Shown: positions 26,248 to 35,958, counted from the stretch's first letter. The stretch is 64,000 nucleotides of DNA from Bradyrhizobium sp. SZCCT0153 (GCF_018129995.1 NZ_JAFCKS010000005.1:310001-374000); one strand, 5' to 3'. The notes: a model not told the origin generated them from the letters alone. A program made the numbers and translations.

Positions 26248-26379
26248 GCTACGGCGCCTGCCCGTCGCAACGGTGGAATGTGTGGCGGCGATGCATGGCT
26301 GATCTCCAGGCACACCCAAGTGTCTTGAGCGACAGATCGCCAACGTGTATGGCCGCAAGAGTCCCACCCAGGTGATCGC

Positions 26380-27627
26380 TTGAACCCCCTCCCCCAAAAT
26401 CCCGTGGTCGCGTCCGGCTCGTTCGCGGCGATGAAGTCGGTGCCCTACCGCCTTCAGTTCATCGCCTACGTGCTGGCGATGATGGCGGACAATATCGAGC
26501 ATGTGATCAGCTACTGGGTGGTGTTCCAGAAATTCCATTCCCCGACGTTGGGTGGTTTTGCCGTGCTGTCGCACTGGCTCCCGTTCCTGCTGTTCTCGGT
26601 TGCCGTCGGCGGGCTCGCCGACCGGTTCGATCCGCGCCGCATCATCCAGTGCGGCATGCTGCTGTTCATTGTGGCCTCCGCGGGATGGGGCTTCTTCTTC
26701 ATCACCGACACGATCCAGATGTGGCACGCGATGCTGCTGCTGGTGATCCACGGCTGCGCCGGCGTGTTGTGGCAGACGCCGAACCAGCTCCTGCTCTACG
26801 ACCTCGTCGGGCCCGCCGATCTTCCGAGCGCGGTGCGGCTGAACGCCATGGCGCGCTATCTCGGCATCCTGGTCGGGCCCGCCGTCGGCGGAATCATCAT
26901 GCTGACGCTGGGCACCTCGCACGGCATCATCTTCAACACGCTGTTCTACCTGCCGATGCTGCTCTGGCTGTTCTGGGCGCCGGTGCGCGACAAGAGCGTC
27001 GCGGTGCGGCGCTTCGCGGTGCGCGGCCTTGCCGACATCATGCTGACGATCCGCGCCATCGGCACGCAGCCGGTGCTGACGGCGATGACGTGGCTCGCTG
27101 GCCTCACCTCCTTCATGATCGGCAATGCCTATCACGCCCAGATGCCGGGCTTTGCCGGCGATCTCGGCCATGGCGATCCCGGCGTCTCCTACAGCGTGCT
27201 GCTCGCGGCTGACGCGGCCGGTGCGCTGCTCGCCGGCATCGCGCTGGAATCCTGGGGACGCCTCAAGGGCACGCCGCGCACAGCGATCATGCTGGCGATG
27301 CTGTGGAGCGTGACGCTGCTCGGCTTCGCCGCGGTGCGGATTTATCCGGTTGCAATCGTGCTGCTGTTCTCTGCGGGCTTCTTCGAGCTGTCGTTCAACA
27401 CCATGGCGCAGGCGCTGGTGCAGTTGAATGCACCGCACGACATCCGCGGCCGCGTCGTCGGCCTCTACAACATGGCGGGGCTCGGGATGCGGGCTTTCAG
27501 CGGCATCACGGTCGGGCTGTTCGGCGCGGCGATCGGCATTCACTGGTCGCTCGGGCTCTCGGCCGCGGTGCTGCTGGCGCTGCTGTGTCTCCTCTACGGG
27601 CGCGCGACGAGAAAGAGGGCCAGTTGA
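26380..27627 (+). CDS. MFS transporter (MFS_3/EntS-like)
   Basis: 415 residues if begun at TTG 26380; ATG 26431 (MKSVPYRLQFIAYVLAMMADN) is an alternative start. About 12 hydrophobic segments, loop 2-3 motif GGLADRFDPRRI, and the WQTPNQLLLYDLVGP segment typical of MFS_3 proteins, whose known members export siderophores or drugs. Substrate unknown. It is followed after 51 bases by a second, unrelated MFS gene on the same strand, probably one transcript. Confidence 0.82.
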   Translation: MNPLPQNPVVASGSFAAMKSVPYRLQFIAYVLAMMADNIEHVISYWVVFQKFHSPTLGGFAVLSHWLPFLLFSVAVGGLADRFDPRRIIQCGMLLFIVASAGWGFFFITDTIQMWHAMLLLVIHGCAGVLWQTPNQLLLYDLVGPADLPSAVRLNAMARYLGILVGPAVGGIIMLTLGTSHGIIFNTLFYLPMLLWLFWAPVRDKSVAVRRFAVRGLADIMLTIRAIGTQPVLTAMTWLAGLTSFMIGNAYHAQMPGFAGDLGHGDPGVSYSVLLAADAAGALLAGIALESWGRLKGTPRTAIMLAMLWSVTLLGFAAVRIYPVAIVLLFSAGFFELSFNTMAQALVQLNAPHDIRGRVVGLYNMAGLGMRAFSGITVGLFGAAIGIHWSLGLSAAVLLALLCLLYGRATRKRAS

Positions 27628-27678
27628 CTCCGGCGTCTCGCCACCGCACGTTTGCACAGGGCTTGGGGAGATGAGGCG

Positions 27679-28845
27679 TTGCGCAATCGCTGGGGCATTC
27701 TTGCGATCCTGTTCGTCGTTCGCCTCACCATCGCGTTCCAGTTCCAGAGCGTGGCCGCGGTCGCGCCGCTGCTGCAACAGAGCTTCGGCGTCGGGCTCGC
27801 CGATATCGGCATTCTGATCGGACTTTATTTCACGCCGGGCGTGGTGCTGGCGCTGCCGGGCGGCGCGATCGGCCGGACCCTCGGCGACAAGCCCACGACC
27901 ATCGCGGCGCTGCTGCTGATGACGGCCGGCAGCCTCGTCATGGCCGCAACCGATGTGTGGGGCTGGCAGATGGCAGGCCGGCTCGTCTCGGGCGCCGGCG
28001 GCGTGCTGCTGACGGTGCAGCTCACCAAGATGGGCACCGACTGGTTTGCGGGCAAGGAGATCGCCACCGCGATGGCGATCTTCGTCAACTCCTGGCCAGC
28101 CGGCGTTGCGATCTCGCTGCTGGTGCTGCCGGCGATCGGCACGGCCTATGGCGCAAGCGCGGTGTTCCTGGCGGCGGGCGCACTCACTGCAATCGGGATC
28201 GTGCTGATCACACTCTATCAGCCGCCGCCGGGGGCAACGGCCAGCGCGACCGGCTCCGGCCGGCTTGATCCCCTCGCGCTGCTGGCGGTGATCGTCGCGG
28301 GCGCGATCTGGGGTCTCTACAATGTCGGCTTCGCCATGATCTTCTCGTTCGGCCCCTCGCTGCTGGTCGAGCGCGGCTGGAGCATCGCGGCGGCAGGATC
28401 GGCAATCAGTCTCGTGATGTGGCTGTCCGTGATCTCGGTGCCAACAGGCGGCTATCTTGCCGATCGCTTCAAGCGGCCGTTCTTGCTGGCGATCGCAGCC
28501 AGCCTCATCGTGGCCGGGCTGCTGGCCTGGCTGACCCGCTCGGACGCGGTGATCACGATCCTGGTCCTGATCGGCCTCATCGGCGGCCATCCGGCCGGCC
28601 CGATCATGAGCCTGGCCGCCCGCGTGCTCCGCCCGGAGACAAGGGCGATCGGGATGGGCGTGTTCTACACGCTGTTCTATGCCGCGATGATGCTGGGACC
28701 GGCGGTGGCGGGCCGGCTCGCCAAATCGGCCGGGACCGCCGCGGTCGCGCTCGACCTCGGCGCGCTGACGGTGCTGGCCTGCCCGCCGCTGATGTGGCTT
28801 TTCGAGTGCATCGTGTCTGTCCGTAGTCGACGCGCCCAATCCTAA
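27679..28845 (+). CDS. MFS transporter (CynX/NimT-like)
   Basis: 388 residues from TTG 27679, chosen for GGGGAG eight bases upstream; TTG 27652 would add nine residues. Twelve predicted helices; motif A reads GGAIGRTLGDKPTT. The style (RNRWGILAILFVVRLTIAFQFQSVAAVAPLLQQSFG) resembles the cyanate/nitroimidazole-type carrier group. Transport direction and substrate are unknown. Tandem with the MFS_3 gene. Confidence 0.82.
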   Translation: MRNRWGILAILFVVRLTIAFQFQSVAAVAPLLQQSFGVGLADIGILIGLYFTPGVVLALPGGAIGRTLGDKPTTIAALLLMTAGSLVMAATDVWGWQMAGRLVSGAGGVLLTVQLTKMGTDWFAGKEIATAMAIFVNSWPAGVAISLLVLPAIGTAYGASAVFLAAGALTAIGIVLITLYQPPPGATASATGSGRLDPLALLAVIVAGAIWGLYNVGFAMIFSFGPSLLVERGWSIAAAGSAISLVMWLSVISVPTGGYLADRFKRPFLLAIAASLIVAGLLAWLTRSDAVITILVLIGLIGGHPAGPIMSLAARVLRPETRAIGMGVFYTLFYAAMMLGPAVAGRLAKSAGTAAVALDLGALTVLACPPLMWLFECIVSVRSRRAQS

Positions 28846-28913
28846 CGCGGCATTAACCCTGTGCACCTTAGGGTCGTGCCGGACTCCGCCAGGCGGGGGG
28901 TCGGGTTGTGAAA

Positions 28914-29525
28914 ATGGCGTTGGCGAACAAAAAATTTCTTCCGGCCGCCGAGGAACGTCGGCGTTTCCAGCGGGTGAAGGTTCACCTGCTCGGCCGCTAT
29001 ATGCTGCCGGACCGCCGTGAATTCCCCTGCCAGGTGATCAACATGTCGCCGGGCGGACTGGCGCTGCTGGCCCCCGGCATCGGCAATGTCGGCGACCGCG
29101 TGGTGGCCTATCTCGACCATATCGGTCGCGTCGAAGGCAAGATCACCCGCATCATCGACAACGGCTTCGCCATGACGGTCGGCGCGACGCCCCGCAAGCG
29201 CGACAAGCTGGCCGCCCAGCTCACCTGGCTCGCCAACCGCGACATCCTCAATTTGCCTGAGGACCGCCGCCACGACCGTATCGTGCCGCGCAACCCGATC
29301 GCGGTGCTGACGCTCGAGGACGGCACCAAGATGACCTGCCGCATCATCGATCTCTCGCTTTCGGGCGCGGCGATCGCCGCGGAGAACCGGCCGCCGCTGA
29401 AATCGACGGTGCTGCTCGGCCGCGTGCAGGGCCGCGTGGTCCGAAACCTCGAAGACGGCTTCGCGCTGGAGTTCGTGCACGCGCAGCCGATCGAGACACT
29501 CGAAGAGAGCGTTACCGCGCGGTAA
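28914..29525 (+). CDS. Tandem PilZ-domain protein
   Basis: 203 residues from ATG 28914; GTG 28908 is an alternative. Two PilZ units: the first has ERRRFQRVKVHLLGRY (RxxxR-type) with NMSPGGLAL, the second RHDRIVPRNPIAVL with DLSLSGAAIA. The arginine cluster and D/N-x-S-x-x-G motif of the first unit are those that hold cyclic di-GMP; the second is less typical. It probably relays c-di-GMP levels to motility or matrix production. A terminator hairpin follows. Confidence 0.85.
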   Translation: MALANKKFLPAAEERRRFQRVKVHLLGRYMLPDRREFPCQVINMSPGGLALLAPGIGNVGDRVVAYLDHIGRVEGKITRIIDNGFAMTVGATPRKRDKLAAQLTWLANRDILNLPEDRRHDRIVPRNPIAVLTLEDGTKMTCRIIDLSLSGAAIAAENRPPLKSTVLLGRVQGRVVRNLEDGFALEFVHAQPIETLEESVTAR

Positions 29526-29563
29526 AGCGCGACAGCGCCAAAACCACTGTATTTCGAGCCTTG

Positions 29564-29597
29564 AAGGCGGCCTCCGCAATGCGGACGCCGCCTTTTT
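29564..29597 (+). terminator. Intrinsic terminator after PilZ gene
   Basis: AAGGCGGC (29564-29571) pairs with GCCGCCTT (29587-29594), with an inner TCCGC/GCGGA stem, followed by a five-T run (29593-29597). It lies about 40 bases past the stop, separating the PilZ gene from the peptidase gene. Confidence 0.85.
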
Positions 29598-29855
29598 CGT
29601 GCACGTGACGCGCCCGGCGCGGGTTAACCCGAGGGCTGCGCAAGCGCGCAAACAACGGTTCCAGCAGCGTTTCCGCGTTAACACGTAAAATTTGAATCAA
29701 TTGCGGTCATTTCAAATTTTACGAGAATTCGATTCAAGTATAGATCGAATTCGCTGCGTCTTTTACTTGTATTCGTCTCGACTTGACTTGGCTGACTTAG
29801 CGGCAACTCAAAAGCTCCCTGCGCAATGTGGTCCCAACAAGAAACGGGGGCCGCA

Positions 29856-30482
29856 ATGTTGGACTTCAGGGGACAGGGGAAGGGCTTGGCGCTGGCCGTC
29901 ATGCTCTTCGGGATCGGCGCGACGGCGCAGGCCGGTGAGAACCGGCTGCTCTACGCGAGCCTCGGCGACACCACGCGCGCGCCGATCGGCTGGGTCGAGT
30001 TCTGTGCGGAGAATTCTGCCCAGTGCCAGGGCGCACCGACGCAGGCGCGCGACATCGTGATGTCGCAGGCCGCATGGCGCGACCTCGTCAAGGTCAATCG
30101 CTGGGTCAACGAGACCGTCAAGCCTTTGACCGATCAGGAGCACTGGGGCGTGATCGAGAAGTGGTCGCTGCCGACCGATGGTTACGGCGACTGTGAAGAC
30201 TACGTATTGCTGAAGCGCAAGATGCTGATTGATGCCGGTTGGCCGCGCCAGGCCCTGCTCATCACCGTCGTGCGCGACAAGAAGGGCGAAGGACACGCGG
30301 TGCTGACGGTGAAGACCGACAAGGGCGAGTTCGTTCTCGACAATCAGAACGAGAACGTCGTTGCCTGGACGGAGACCGGCTACCGCTTCGTCAAGCGCCA
30401 GTCGCAGAGCGATCCCAACGTCTGGGTCTCGCTCGGCGATACCAAGCCGGCGGTCTCCACCGCCAGCGCAAGAGATCAGTAG
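29856..30482 (+). CDS. BTLCP (LapG-like) transglutaminase-type cysteine peptidase
   Basis: 208 residues from ATG 29856, with GGGGG upstream and a signal peptide (1-27, ATAQAG). The catalytic triad of the family is visible: Cys in GYGDCEDYV, His in GEGHAVLTV, Asp in VLDNQN. Periplasmic peptidases of this kind clip large surface adhesins; LapG is the studied example, held off by the c-di-GMP receptor LapD. No LapD homologue or adhesin is in the window, but a PilZ gene is immediately upstream. A strong terminator follows. Confidence 0.88.
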   Translation: MLDFRGQGKGLALAVMLFGIGATAQAGENRLLYASLGDTTRAPIGWVEFCAENSAQCQGAPTQARDIVMSQAAWRDLVKVNRWVNETVKPLTDQEHWGVIEKWSLPTDGYGDCEDYVLLKRKMLIDAGWPRQALLITVVRDKKGEGHAVLTVKTDKGEFVLDNQNENVVAWTETGYRFVKRQSQSDPNVWVSLGDTKPAVSTASARDQ

Positions 30483-30549
30483 CGACAAACGAAAGAGATA
30501 CGCGACCCGGTCACATCCCCACCCCTCCCCGTCCCAGGCCGGTTCGCGC

Positions 30550-30589
30550 GCGGCCAGCCATCCCCCAATGGCTGGCCGCAACTTTTTTT
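30550..30589 (+). terminator. Intrinsic terminator after BTLCP peptidase
   Basis: A perfect 11-bp stem (30550-30560 with 30569-30579) has an eight-base loop and is followed by AC and seven T (30583-30589). It also lies just past the stop of the convergent CYTH-CHAD gene. Confidence 0.92.
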
Positions 30590-30601
30590 GAGGATGCGCG
30601 A

Positions 30602-32383
30602 TCAGGCCTGCTGCGTTTGCCGCGACCACGGCACGCGCGCCGCGGTGAAGTCGCGCCAGGTGCCTTGCAAGGAAGGCTGCACGCCGGCCGATGCACGCGC
30701 CTGCCAGCCGGTGATCGCAGCAGCAGCAATGGCGCAGTCGGGCTCGGCGCCGAGCCCGTCGAGCAACGATGCCGTGACCGCCATGTCGTTGAAGGCGCCG
30801 AGTTCCTCCTGCAAGCCGGCGAGCCGGTGCGAGAATTTTCGCGCCGATTTGCCATCCGCGAACAGCCGCAGCAGGAACTCGCCGAGATAGCGCAGCCGCT
30901 TGGTCGCGAGCCGGACCCGGTGCAGCTGTTCGGCGGGAAGCGACTTGAAGCGGCGGCCGCGCTTGAGCACCTTCGCATATTGCGCCGACAGGATGCGCTG
31001 CGCGAAGTCGATCGCGGGCTCGGCGAGCTGGCCAAGATCCTCGGTGGCGACGTCGTTGCGCCAGCCGCGCGCCTCGATCCAGTTACCGAGACCGATCAGG
31101 AAGATGGCGCAGCGCCGATCGTCGAGCGCATCATGCGCCTTGCGATAGGCATCCGACTGGCGCCCGGCCGCAAGCCGGTCCAGCGCATCGAATCCGGCGA
31201 TCGAAGGGCAGGCTTTTGCGATCGTCGGCAAGGTGTCGAGCCGGAACACATCCCAGTCGCGCGCGGCGGACAGATCCTGCGCCAGCCATTTGGCTTCCGT
31301 CCGCAACGTGTCGAGATTGCTCAGCGCCCCCGCCGATCGCATCAGATCCAGCACCGACCGGAGCCGGCGCAGCGAGACGCGCAGCTGATGGATTCCTTCC
31401 GGATTGCGGCCATCCTCGGCGGCCGGCAGCGACTGGAGCAGATGGAGGAAGCAGGAGCGCAGGATGGTGGCGAAAGCCTCGTCGAGCGTGACCGACGCAT
31501 CGAGGCGAAGTTTTCGCGGGCGTCGCGCCGACGGCGGCTTGCCGGCGGCAAGATCGAAGCCGCGTGCCGACTTGGTCCGGATCGACGGCTTCACCGCCCC
31601 GTGCTCGGCAAGCCGCAGCGCGATCTCGTAGATCGTGCTCGCGCTACCGCTCTTCAGCTCAAGTTCGATCTCGCTCACGGGCAGCGAATTGTCGTCGGCC
31701 GTCAGCTCGCCCAAGTCGAAGGCGATCTCGACCGTGCCGGACGGCAGGTCGATCATCCGCGCATGGCGATGGATGTCGGCGGTGAAGACCGCTGCAAGGG
31801 GCTGCGCTTCCAGATGGCCGCGAAGCTTCTCCGGAATGAAGGGCATCGCCAGAGCAAGATCAGGCGCAAGCGACGGCACGCTCGCCTCCCACTCGCCGCG
31901 ACGCAGCGGGTCGTCCGCCGCATCGGTCTTTACGGTCTGCACGAAGCGGGCGCCGCTCCGACCTACGCGCAGGCTCAATCCGTTGCGCCGAAGTGTCCGC
32001 TCCGGCGTGTCATAATAGACCGACTTGAGACGCTTGCGCGTGCCCTTGCTGCGCGCGTTCATCGCGATCACGGGCGCGGCGTTGAAATGCGCCATGCGGT
32101 CGGCATCGACGAGAAGCTTGAGCTCGATCTCGCCGGCGGCACGCGCGGCAGCGCTCGACTGGCGTGGTTCCTGTGCCGGCTCCGCGTCTCGCGGTGGCAT
32201 CTGATCAACCACAGCGCCCTCGACGATCACAGGTTCCGCGGCGAGTTCGGCGGGTTCAAGCTGCCTGAGGAAGCCGGCGCCGATTTGCGTTCTCTTGTCG
32301 TCCTTAGGAACAGGATTCCGATCCGGCGCGCTCATGGTTTTGCGAGCCGGTGTAGCGTCTGATTTCAACATTTCCGGTGACAT
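30602..32383 (-). CDS. CYTH-CHAD protein (triphosphatase/polyphosphate-linked)
   Basis: 593 residues. After a low-complexity N-terminal ~85 residues comes a CYTH domain beginning EIELKLLV (the ExExK signature) with basic and acidic strands typical of triphosphate tunnel enzymes (LKSVYYDTPERTLRRNGLSLRVG). Residues about 305-570 form a CHAD helical domain with His/Arg-rich motifs GIHQLRVSLRRLRSVLD and LHRVRLATKRLRYLGEF, thought to bind polyphosphate. The family includes inorganic triphosphatases and polyphosphate-granule proteins. ATG 32383 or 32371 may be the start. Upstream, 32384-32661, I see no gene. Confidence 0.88.
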   Translation of the reverse strand: MSPEMLKSDATPARKTMSAPDRNPVPKDDKRTQIGAGFLRQLEPAELAAEPVIVEGAVVDQMPPRDAEPAQEPRQSSAAARAAGEIELKLLVDADRMAHFNAAPVIAMNARSKGTRKRLKSVYYDTPERTLRRNGLSLRVGRSGARFVQTVKTDAADDPLRRGEWEASVPSLAPDLALAMPFIPEKLRGHLEAQPLAAVFTADIHRHARMIDLPSGTVEIAFDLGELTADDNSLPVSEIELELKSGSASTIYEIALRLAEHGAVKPSIRTKSARGFDLAAGKPPSARRPRKLRLDASVTLDEAFATILRSCFLHLLQSLPAAEDGRNPEGIHQLRVSLRRLRSVLDLMRSAGALSNLDTLRTEAKWLAQDLSAARDWDVFRLDTLPTIAKACPSIAGFDALDRLAAGRQSDAYRKAHDALDDRRCAIFLIGLGNWIEARGWRNDVATEDLGQLAEPAIDFAQRILSAQYAKVLKRGRRFKSLPAEQLHRVRLATKRLRYLGEFLLRLFADGKSARKFSHRLAGLQEELGAFNDMAVTASLLDGLGAEPDCAIAAAAITGWQARASAGVQPSLQGTWRDFTAARVPWSRQTQQA

Positions 32384-32661
32384 GACAGTTCAATGACAGA
32401 ACGTCACCATATAGCCGGTACGGCCCGGGAGGAATAGTAACGTTACGTCGCAACGCCCTGTCATAATTCGGCGCGGCTGACGAATTAAATTGCCGACGCA
32501 TACAGTAAGCGGTCGAATGACTAGCGAATCTCACGGTTCCCGAAACCAAGATGAACGCGTCAGCGAGCTTGACTGATTCGAGCCGGAGATCGCGTCCGGT
32601 TCACAGCGAAGAAAGTCGGGCGACGACGACCGGCGGTAAGAGCCGCCAAGCAATCGCGCGC

Positions 32662-33369
32662 TCACGCGCCCAGCACATCCGCGAGCCGCAGCTCGTCGGC
32701 GGCGGGATCCTTCAGGAACAGCTCGGCCTCGATCTCGTTCAGATGCGACAGCATCTGCGCGCACGCGGCCTGTCTGTCGCGCTTGCGGATCGCGGCGACG
32801 ATGCCGGCGTGATGGTCAGTGCCGCAGGCCGGCGTGTCGTGGCGGCGGTAGAGCAGGATGATGAGCGAGGAGCGCGCAATCAACTCCTTCAGGAAGCCGA
32901 GATAGATGCTGTGGCCACTCATCTCGGCGACGAGACGGTGAAACTCTCCGGAGAGCCGGACCGAGGCGCGCGCGTCGCCGCGCAGTTCGGCTTCGCGTTC
33001 CTCGGTGAGATGTTGCTGGAGACGATCGACCCAGGCCGGCGACATCGCTTCAACGGCGTGATCGACGATCGTCGGCTCGATCAGGCGGCGCGCCTCGAAC
33101 ACCTCGCGGGCATCCGCGGGCGTCGGTCGCGCGACGAAGGCGCCGCGGTTCTTCTCGATGTTGACGATGCCCTCATGCGCGAGTTGCTGGAGCGCGGTGC
33201 GGACCAGCGTGCGGCTCGCGCCGTAGATCTCGCCGATCTCGTCCTCGCCGAGCTTGGTGCCGGGCAGCAGACGATGCTCGAGGATCGCCGCGGTCATGCC
33301 CTCCCGGATACGGCTGACGCGATCGCTCGCATCTGGCGCGTCGGATTTCGGGCGAATCTTGGCAGCCAT
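32662..33369 (-). CDS. GntR regulator, FadR/FCD subfamily
   Basis: 235 residues. Winged helix at about 17-85 (LGEDEIGEIYGASRTLVRTALQQLAHEGIV), then an all-helical FCD effector domain with candidate metal ligands in EFHRLVAE and DHHAGIVAAI. It is divergent from a five-gene ABC transporter/racemase operon and is its likely repressor or activator. The inter-gene region has a TTTATACAAT half-dyad at about 33454 that would suit such a regulator. Effector unknown. Confidence 0.88.
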   Translation of the reverse strand: MAAKIRPKSDAPDASDRVSRIREGMTAAILEHRLLPGTKLGEDEIGEIYGASRTLVRTALQQLAHEGIVNIEKNRGAFVARPTPADAREVFEARRLIEPTIVDHAVEAMSPAWVDRLQQHLTEEREAELRGDARASVRLSGEFHRLVAEMSGHSIYLGFLKELIARSSLIILLYRRHDTPACGTDHHAGIVAAIRKRDRQAACAQMLSHLNEIEAELFLKDPAADELRLADVLGA

Positions 33370-33581
33370 CAGTTCGAGGGGTTGGGGTTGAGGGCTCGGC
33401 GACGTTCAGCCACGAATGTTAGTCGACGAGCTGTATCCAATCACAGGCGAAACTTTATACAATCTGCGCCCGTTTTGTGTGCAGACCGCGGTGCATGCGG
33501 CGGACGGCCCGGATCCGGCGGATTCGATCTAACGATTTGACTCCGCTGCACTGTTTCGGAATTCGGCCGGCCATGGGCGAT

Positions 33582-33596
33582 TGGCATGGACCTTGC
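33582..33596 (+). promoter_or_regulatory. Sigma-54 promoter of ABC transporter operon
   Basis: TGGCAT (33582-33587), five bases, TTGC (33593-33596) matches the -24/-12 sigma-54 consensus TGGCAC-N5-TTGC at every position but one. Transcription would start near 33606, giving a leader of about 30 bases. It predicts need for an enhancer-binding activator such as NtrC. Function is inferred from the motif. Confidence 0.7.
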
Positions 33597-33635
33597 GGAG
33601 AGAGGCGAAGCATCGCCCTCGCCCCCGGACACGCC

Positions 33636-34622
33636 ATGGCCACTCCCGCCGCCCTCGAACTGGTCTCCGTCACCAAGCGCTACGACACGACGCTGGCGGT
33701 CGACACCGTCAATTTGAAGATCCCGGCCGGCACCTATTGCTGCCTGCTCGGCCCGTCCGGCTGCGGCAAGACCTCGACGTTGCGCATGATCGCCGGTCAC
33801 GAGGCGGTCAGCGAGGGCGACATCATCCTCGGCCCGCAGAACGTCACCGATCTCGAACCTGCCAAGCGCGGCACGGCGATGATGTTCCAGTCCTATGCCC
33901 TGTTTCCGCACCTCACCGTGCTCGATAACGTCGCGTTTGCCCTGAAGATGCGCGGCGTCGACCGGGCGACGCGGCACAAGCGCGCCGGCGAGTTGCTGGA
34001 GCTGGTGGCGATGACCCCTTATGCGGCAAGGCTTCCCGCCCAGCTCTCCGGCGGCCAGCAGCAGCGCGTCGCGCTGGCCCGCGCGCTGATCACCGAGCCG
34101 CAAATCCTCCTGCTCGACGAGCCGCTCTCGGCGCTCGATCCGTTCCTGCGGGTGAAGATGCGCGGCGAGTTGAAGCGACTGCAGCGCGAGCTCGGCATCA
34201 GCTTCATCCAGGTCACCCACGGCCAGGAAGAAGCGATGGCGCTCGCCGACCACATCGTCGTGATGAACCAGGGCAGGATCGAGCAGCAGGGCTCGGCCCG
34301 CGACATCTTCCACCATCCCCGCACCGAATTCGTGGCCCGCTTCATCGGCGGCCACAACGTCCTCAGCGACGCCGGCAAACTCATCGCAGTGCGCGCCGAT
34401 CAGCTCGGCATCGTGCCGTTCACTGACGGCGCGTACGGTGCGCCCGCGCTGCTGACCCAGACCGAGTACCAGGGCTCCTACATCGCCGTCTCGCTCACGC
34501 TCGAGGACGGCACCGCCCTGTTCTGCCACCTCCCCGAGGCCGCCTTCGACGTCCACCCGTTCCGGCCGGGCGATCGCGTGCTGGCCACCTGGGATCCCGC
34601 CAAGGCGCAACGCCTGCAATAG
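33636..34622 (+). CDS. ABC transporter ATP-binding protein (PotA-like)
   Basis: 328 residues from ATG 33636; the longer upstream frame crosses the sigma-54 promoter and is not translated. Walker A GPSGCGKT, Q-loop FQSY, signature LSGGQQQR, Walker B ILLLDEPLS and switch His in QVTHGQEEA are intact, followed by a short TOBE-like C-terminus. It is the ATPase of a type I importer of the spermidine/putrescine/iron family. First gene of the operon ending in a racemase; 42 bases to the binding-protein gene. Confidence 0.95.
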   Translation: MATPAALELVSVTKRYDTTLAVDTVNLKIPAGTYCCLLGPSGCGKTSTLRMIAGHEAVSEGDIILGPQNVTDLEPAKRGTAMMFQSYALFPHLTVLDNVAFALKMRGVDRATRHKRAGELLELVAMTPYAARLPAQLSGGQQQRVALARALITEPQILLLDEPLSALDPFLRVKMRGELKRLQRELGISFIQVTHGQEEAMALADHIVVMNQGRIEQQGSARDIFHHPRTEFVARFIGGHNVLSDAGKLIAVRADQLGIVPFTDGAYGAPALLTQTEYQGSYIAVSLTLEDGTALFCHLPEAAFDVHPFRPGDRVLATWDPAKAQRLQ

Positions 34623-34664
34623 CGCCGAACAATCAACGGAATGCGCAACAGAGGAGTGACTGAC

Positions 34665-35954
34665 ATGACCGAAACGACCAGGAAGAAGGGCTTCAGCCGC
34701 CGCACGCTGCTCAAGGGCACCGCGGGTCTCGCCGGCCTTGCCGCCGGCTCCGGCGCCATCACCGGCTTTCCCTATGTAAAGTCGGCCGAAACGAAGGTGC
34801 TGCGCTATCTCGGCACCGCCGTGAACGAGGGCGACGACATCTCCAAGCAGTGCCTGAAGGACACCGGCATCAAGATCGAATACATCACCGCAACCACCGA
34901 CGACGTCACCAAGCGCGTGATGACCCAGCCGAACTCCTTCGACGTGCTGGACACCGAATATTTCTCGCTCAAAAAGCTGGTGCCGTCGGGCAACATCCTT
35001 GCCCTCGACGCCAAGAAGATCAAGGAATTCGACAACATCACGCCCGTCTTCACCAAGGGCCAGACCCCCGGCGGCAAGAAGATCGGCAACCAGGGCACCG
35101 CGCCCTGGAAAGTGCTCTATCTCGAAGGCAAGGACTCCAAGAAGTTCGCGACGTCGGCGACCGAATTCGTCACGTTGATCCCGACGGTCTACAACGCAGA
35201 CACGCTCGGCATCCGCCCCGACCTGATCAAGCGCCCGATCAGCTCCTGGTCGGAGCTGCTCAATCCCGAATTCAAGGGCAAGGCCTCGATCCTCAACATC
35301 CCCTCGATCGGCATCATGGACGCCGCGATGGTCGTGGAAGCCACCGGCAAGTACAAATATGCCGACAAGGGCAACATGACCAAGGAGGAGATCGATCTCA
35401 CCATGAAGGTGATGACCGAAGCCAAGAAGGCCGGCCAGTTCCGCGCCTTCTGGAAAGACTTCAACGAGAGCGTCAACCTGATGGCATCAGGCGAAACCGT
35501 GATCCAGTCGATGTGGTCGCCGGCGGTGACGAAGGTGCGCTCCATGGGCATCGCCTGCACGTTCCAGCCGTTGAAGGAAGGCTACCGCTCCTGGGCGTCG
35601 GGCTTCTGCGTCTCCAAGGGCGTCTCGGGCGCCAAGCTCGAATGGGCCTATGAGTTCGTCAACTGGTTCCTGTCCGGCTATGCCGGCGCCTATCTCAACC
35701 GCCAGGGCTACTACTCTGCCGTGCTCTCCACCGCCAAGGCGCATATGGAGCCCTACGAGTGGGCGTACTGGATGGAAGGCAAGCCGGCCGAGAAGGACAT
35801 CAAGGCGCCCGACGGCTCGCTGCTGGAAAAGGCCGGCGCGGTGCGCGACGGCGGCTCCTACGAAGACCGCATGGGCGGCGTGGCCTGCTGGAACGCCGTG
35901 ATGGACGAGAACGACTACATGGTCCGCAAGTGGAACGAGTTCATCGCGGCGTAA
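34665..35954 (+). CDS. ABC transporter solute-binding protein, Tat-exported
   Basis: 429 residues, ATG 34665 after GAGGAG. The N-terminus KKGFSRRTLLKGTAGLAGLAAGSG is a twin-arginine signal, so the protein is exported folded. The body has the PotD/family-1 layout (VLRYLGTAVNEGDDISKQC..., FKGKASILNIPSIGIMDAAMV), as in periplasmic receptors for polyamines, opines and other charged nitrogen compounds. The ligand cannot be determined from sequence. Partner of the neighbouring permeases. Confidence 0.92.
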   Translation: MTETTRKKGFSRRTLLKGTAGLAGLAAGSGAITGFPYVKSAETKVLRYLGTAVNEGDDISKQCLKDTGIKIEYITATTDDVTKRVMTQPNSFDVLDTEYFSLKKLVPSGNILALDAKKIKEFDNITPVFTKGQTPGGKKIGNQGTAPWKVLYLEGKDSKKFATSATEFVTLIPTVYNADTLGIRPDLIKRPISSWSELLNPEFKGKASILNIPSIGIMDAAMVVEATGKYKYADKGNMTKEEIDLTMKVMTEAKKAGQFRAFWKDFNESVNLMASGETVIQSMWSPAVTKVRSMGIACTFQPLKEGYRSWASGFCVSKGVSGAKLEWAYEFVNWFLSGYAGAYLNRQGYYSAVLSTAKAHMEPYEWAYWMEGKPAEKDIKAPDGSLLEKAGAVRDGGSYEDRMGGVACWNAVMDENDYMVRKWNEFIAA

Positions 35955-35958
35955 TTTG

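Noticed and set aside
25684..28866. Open frame of 1060 codons on the reverse strand
   Set aside because: It lies opposite the GNAT pseudogene and two MFS genes. Its composition (Arg, Gln, His, Asp-rich) is that of an antisense shadow in GC-rich DNA.
33477..33635. Longer ABC ATPase start
   Set aside because: The extension would be encoded across the sigma-54 promoter and shows no family similarity.
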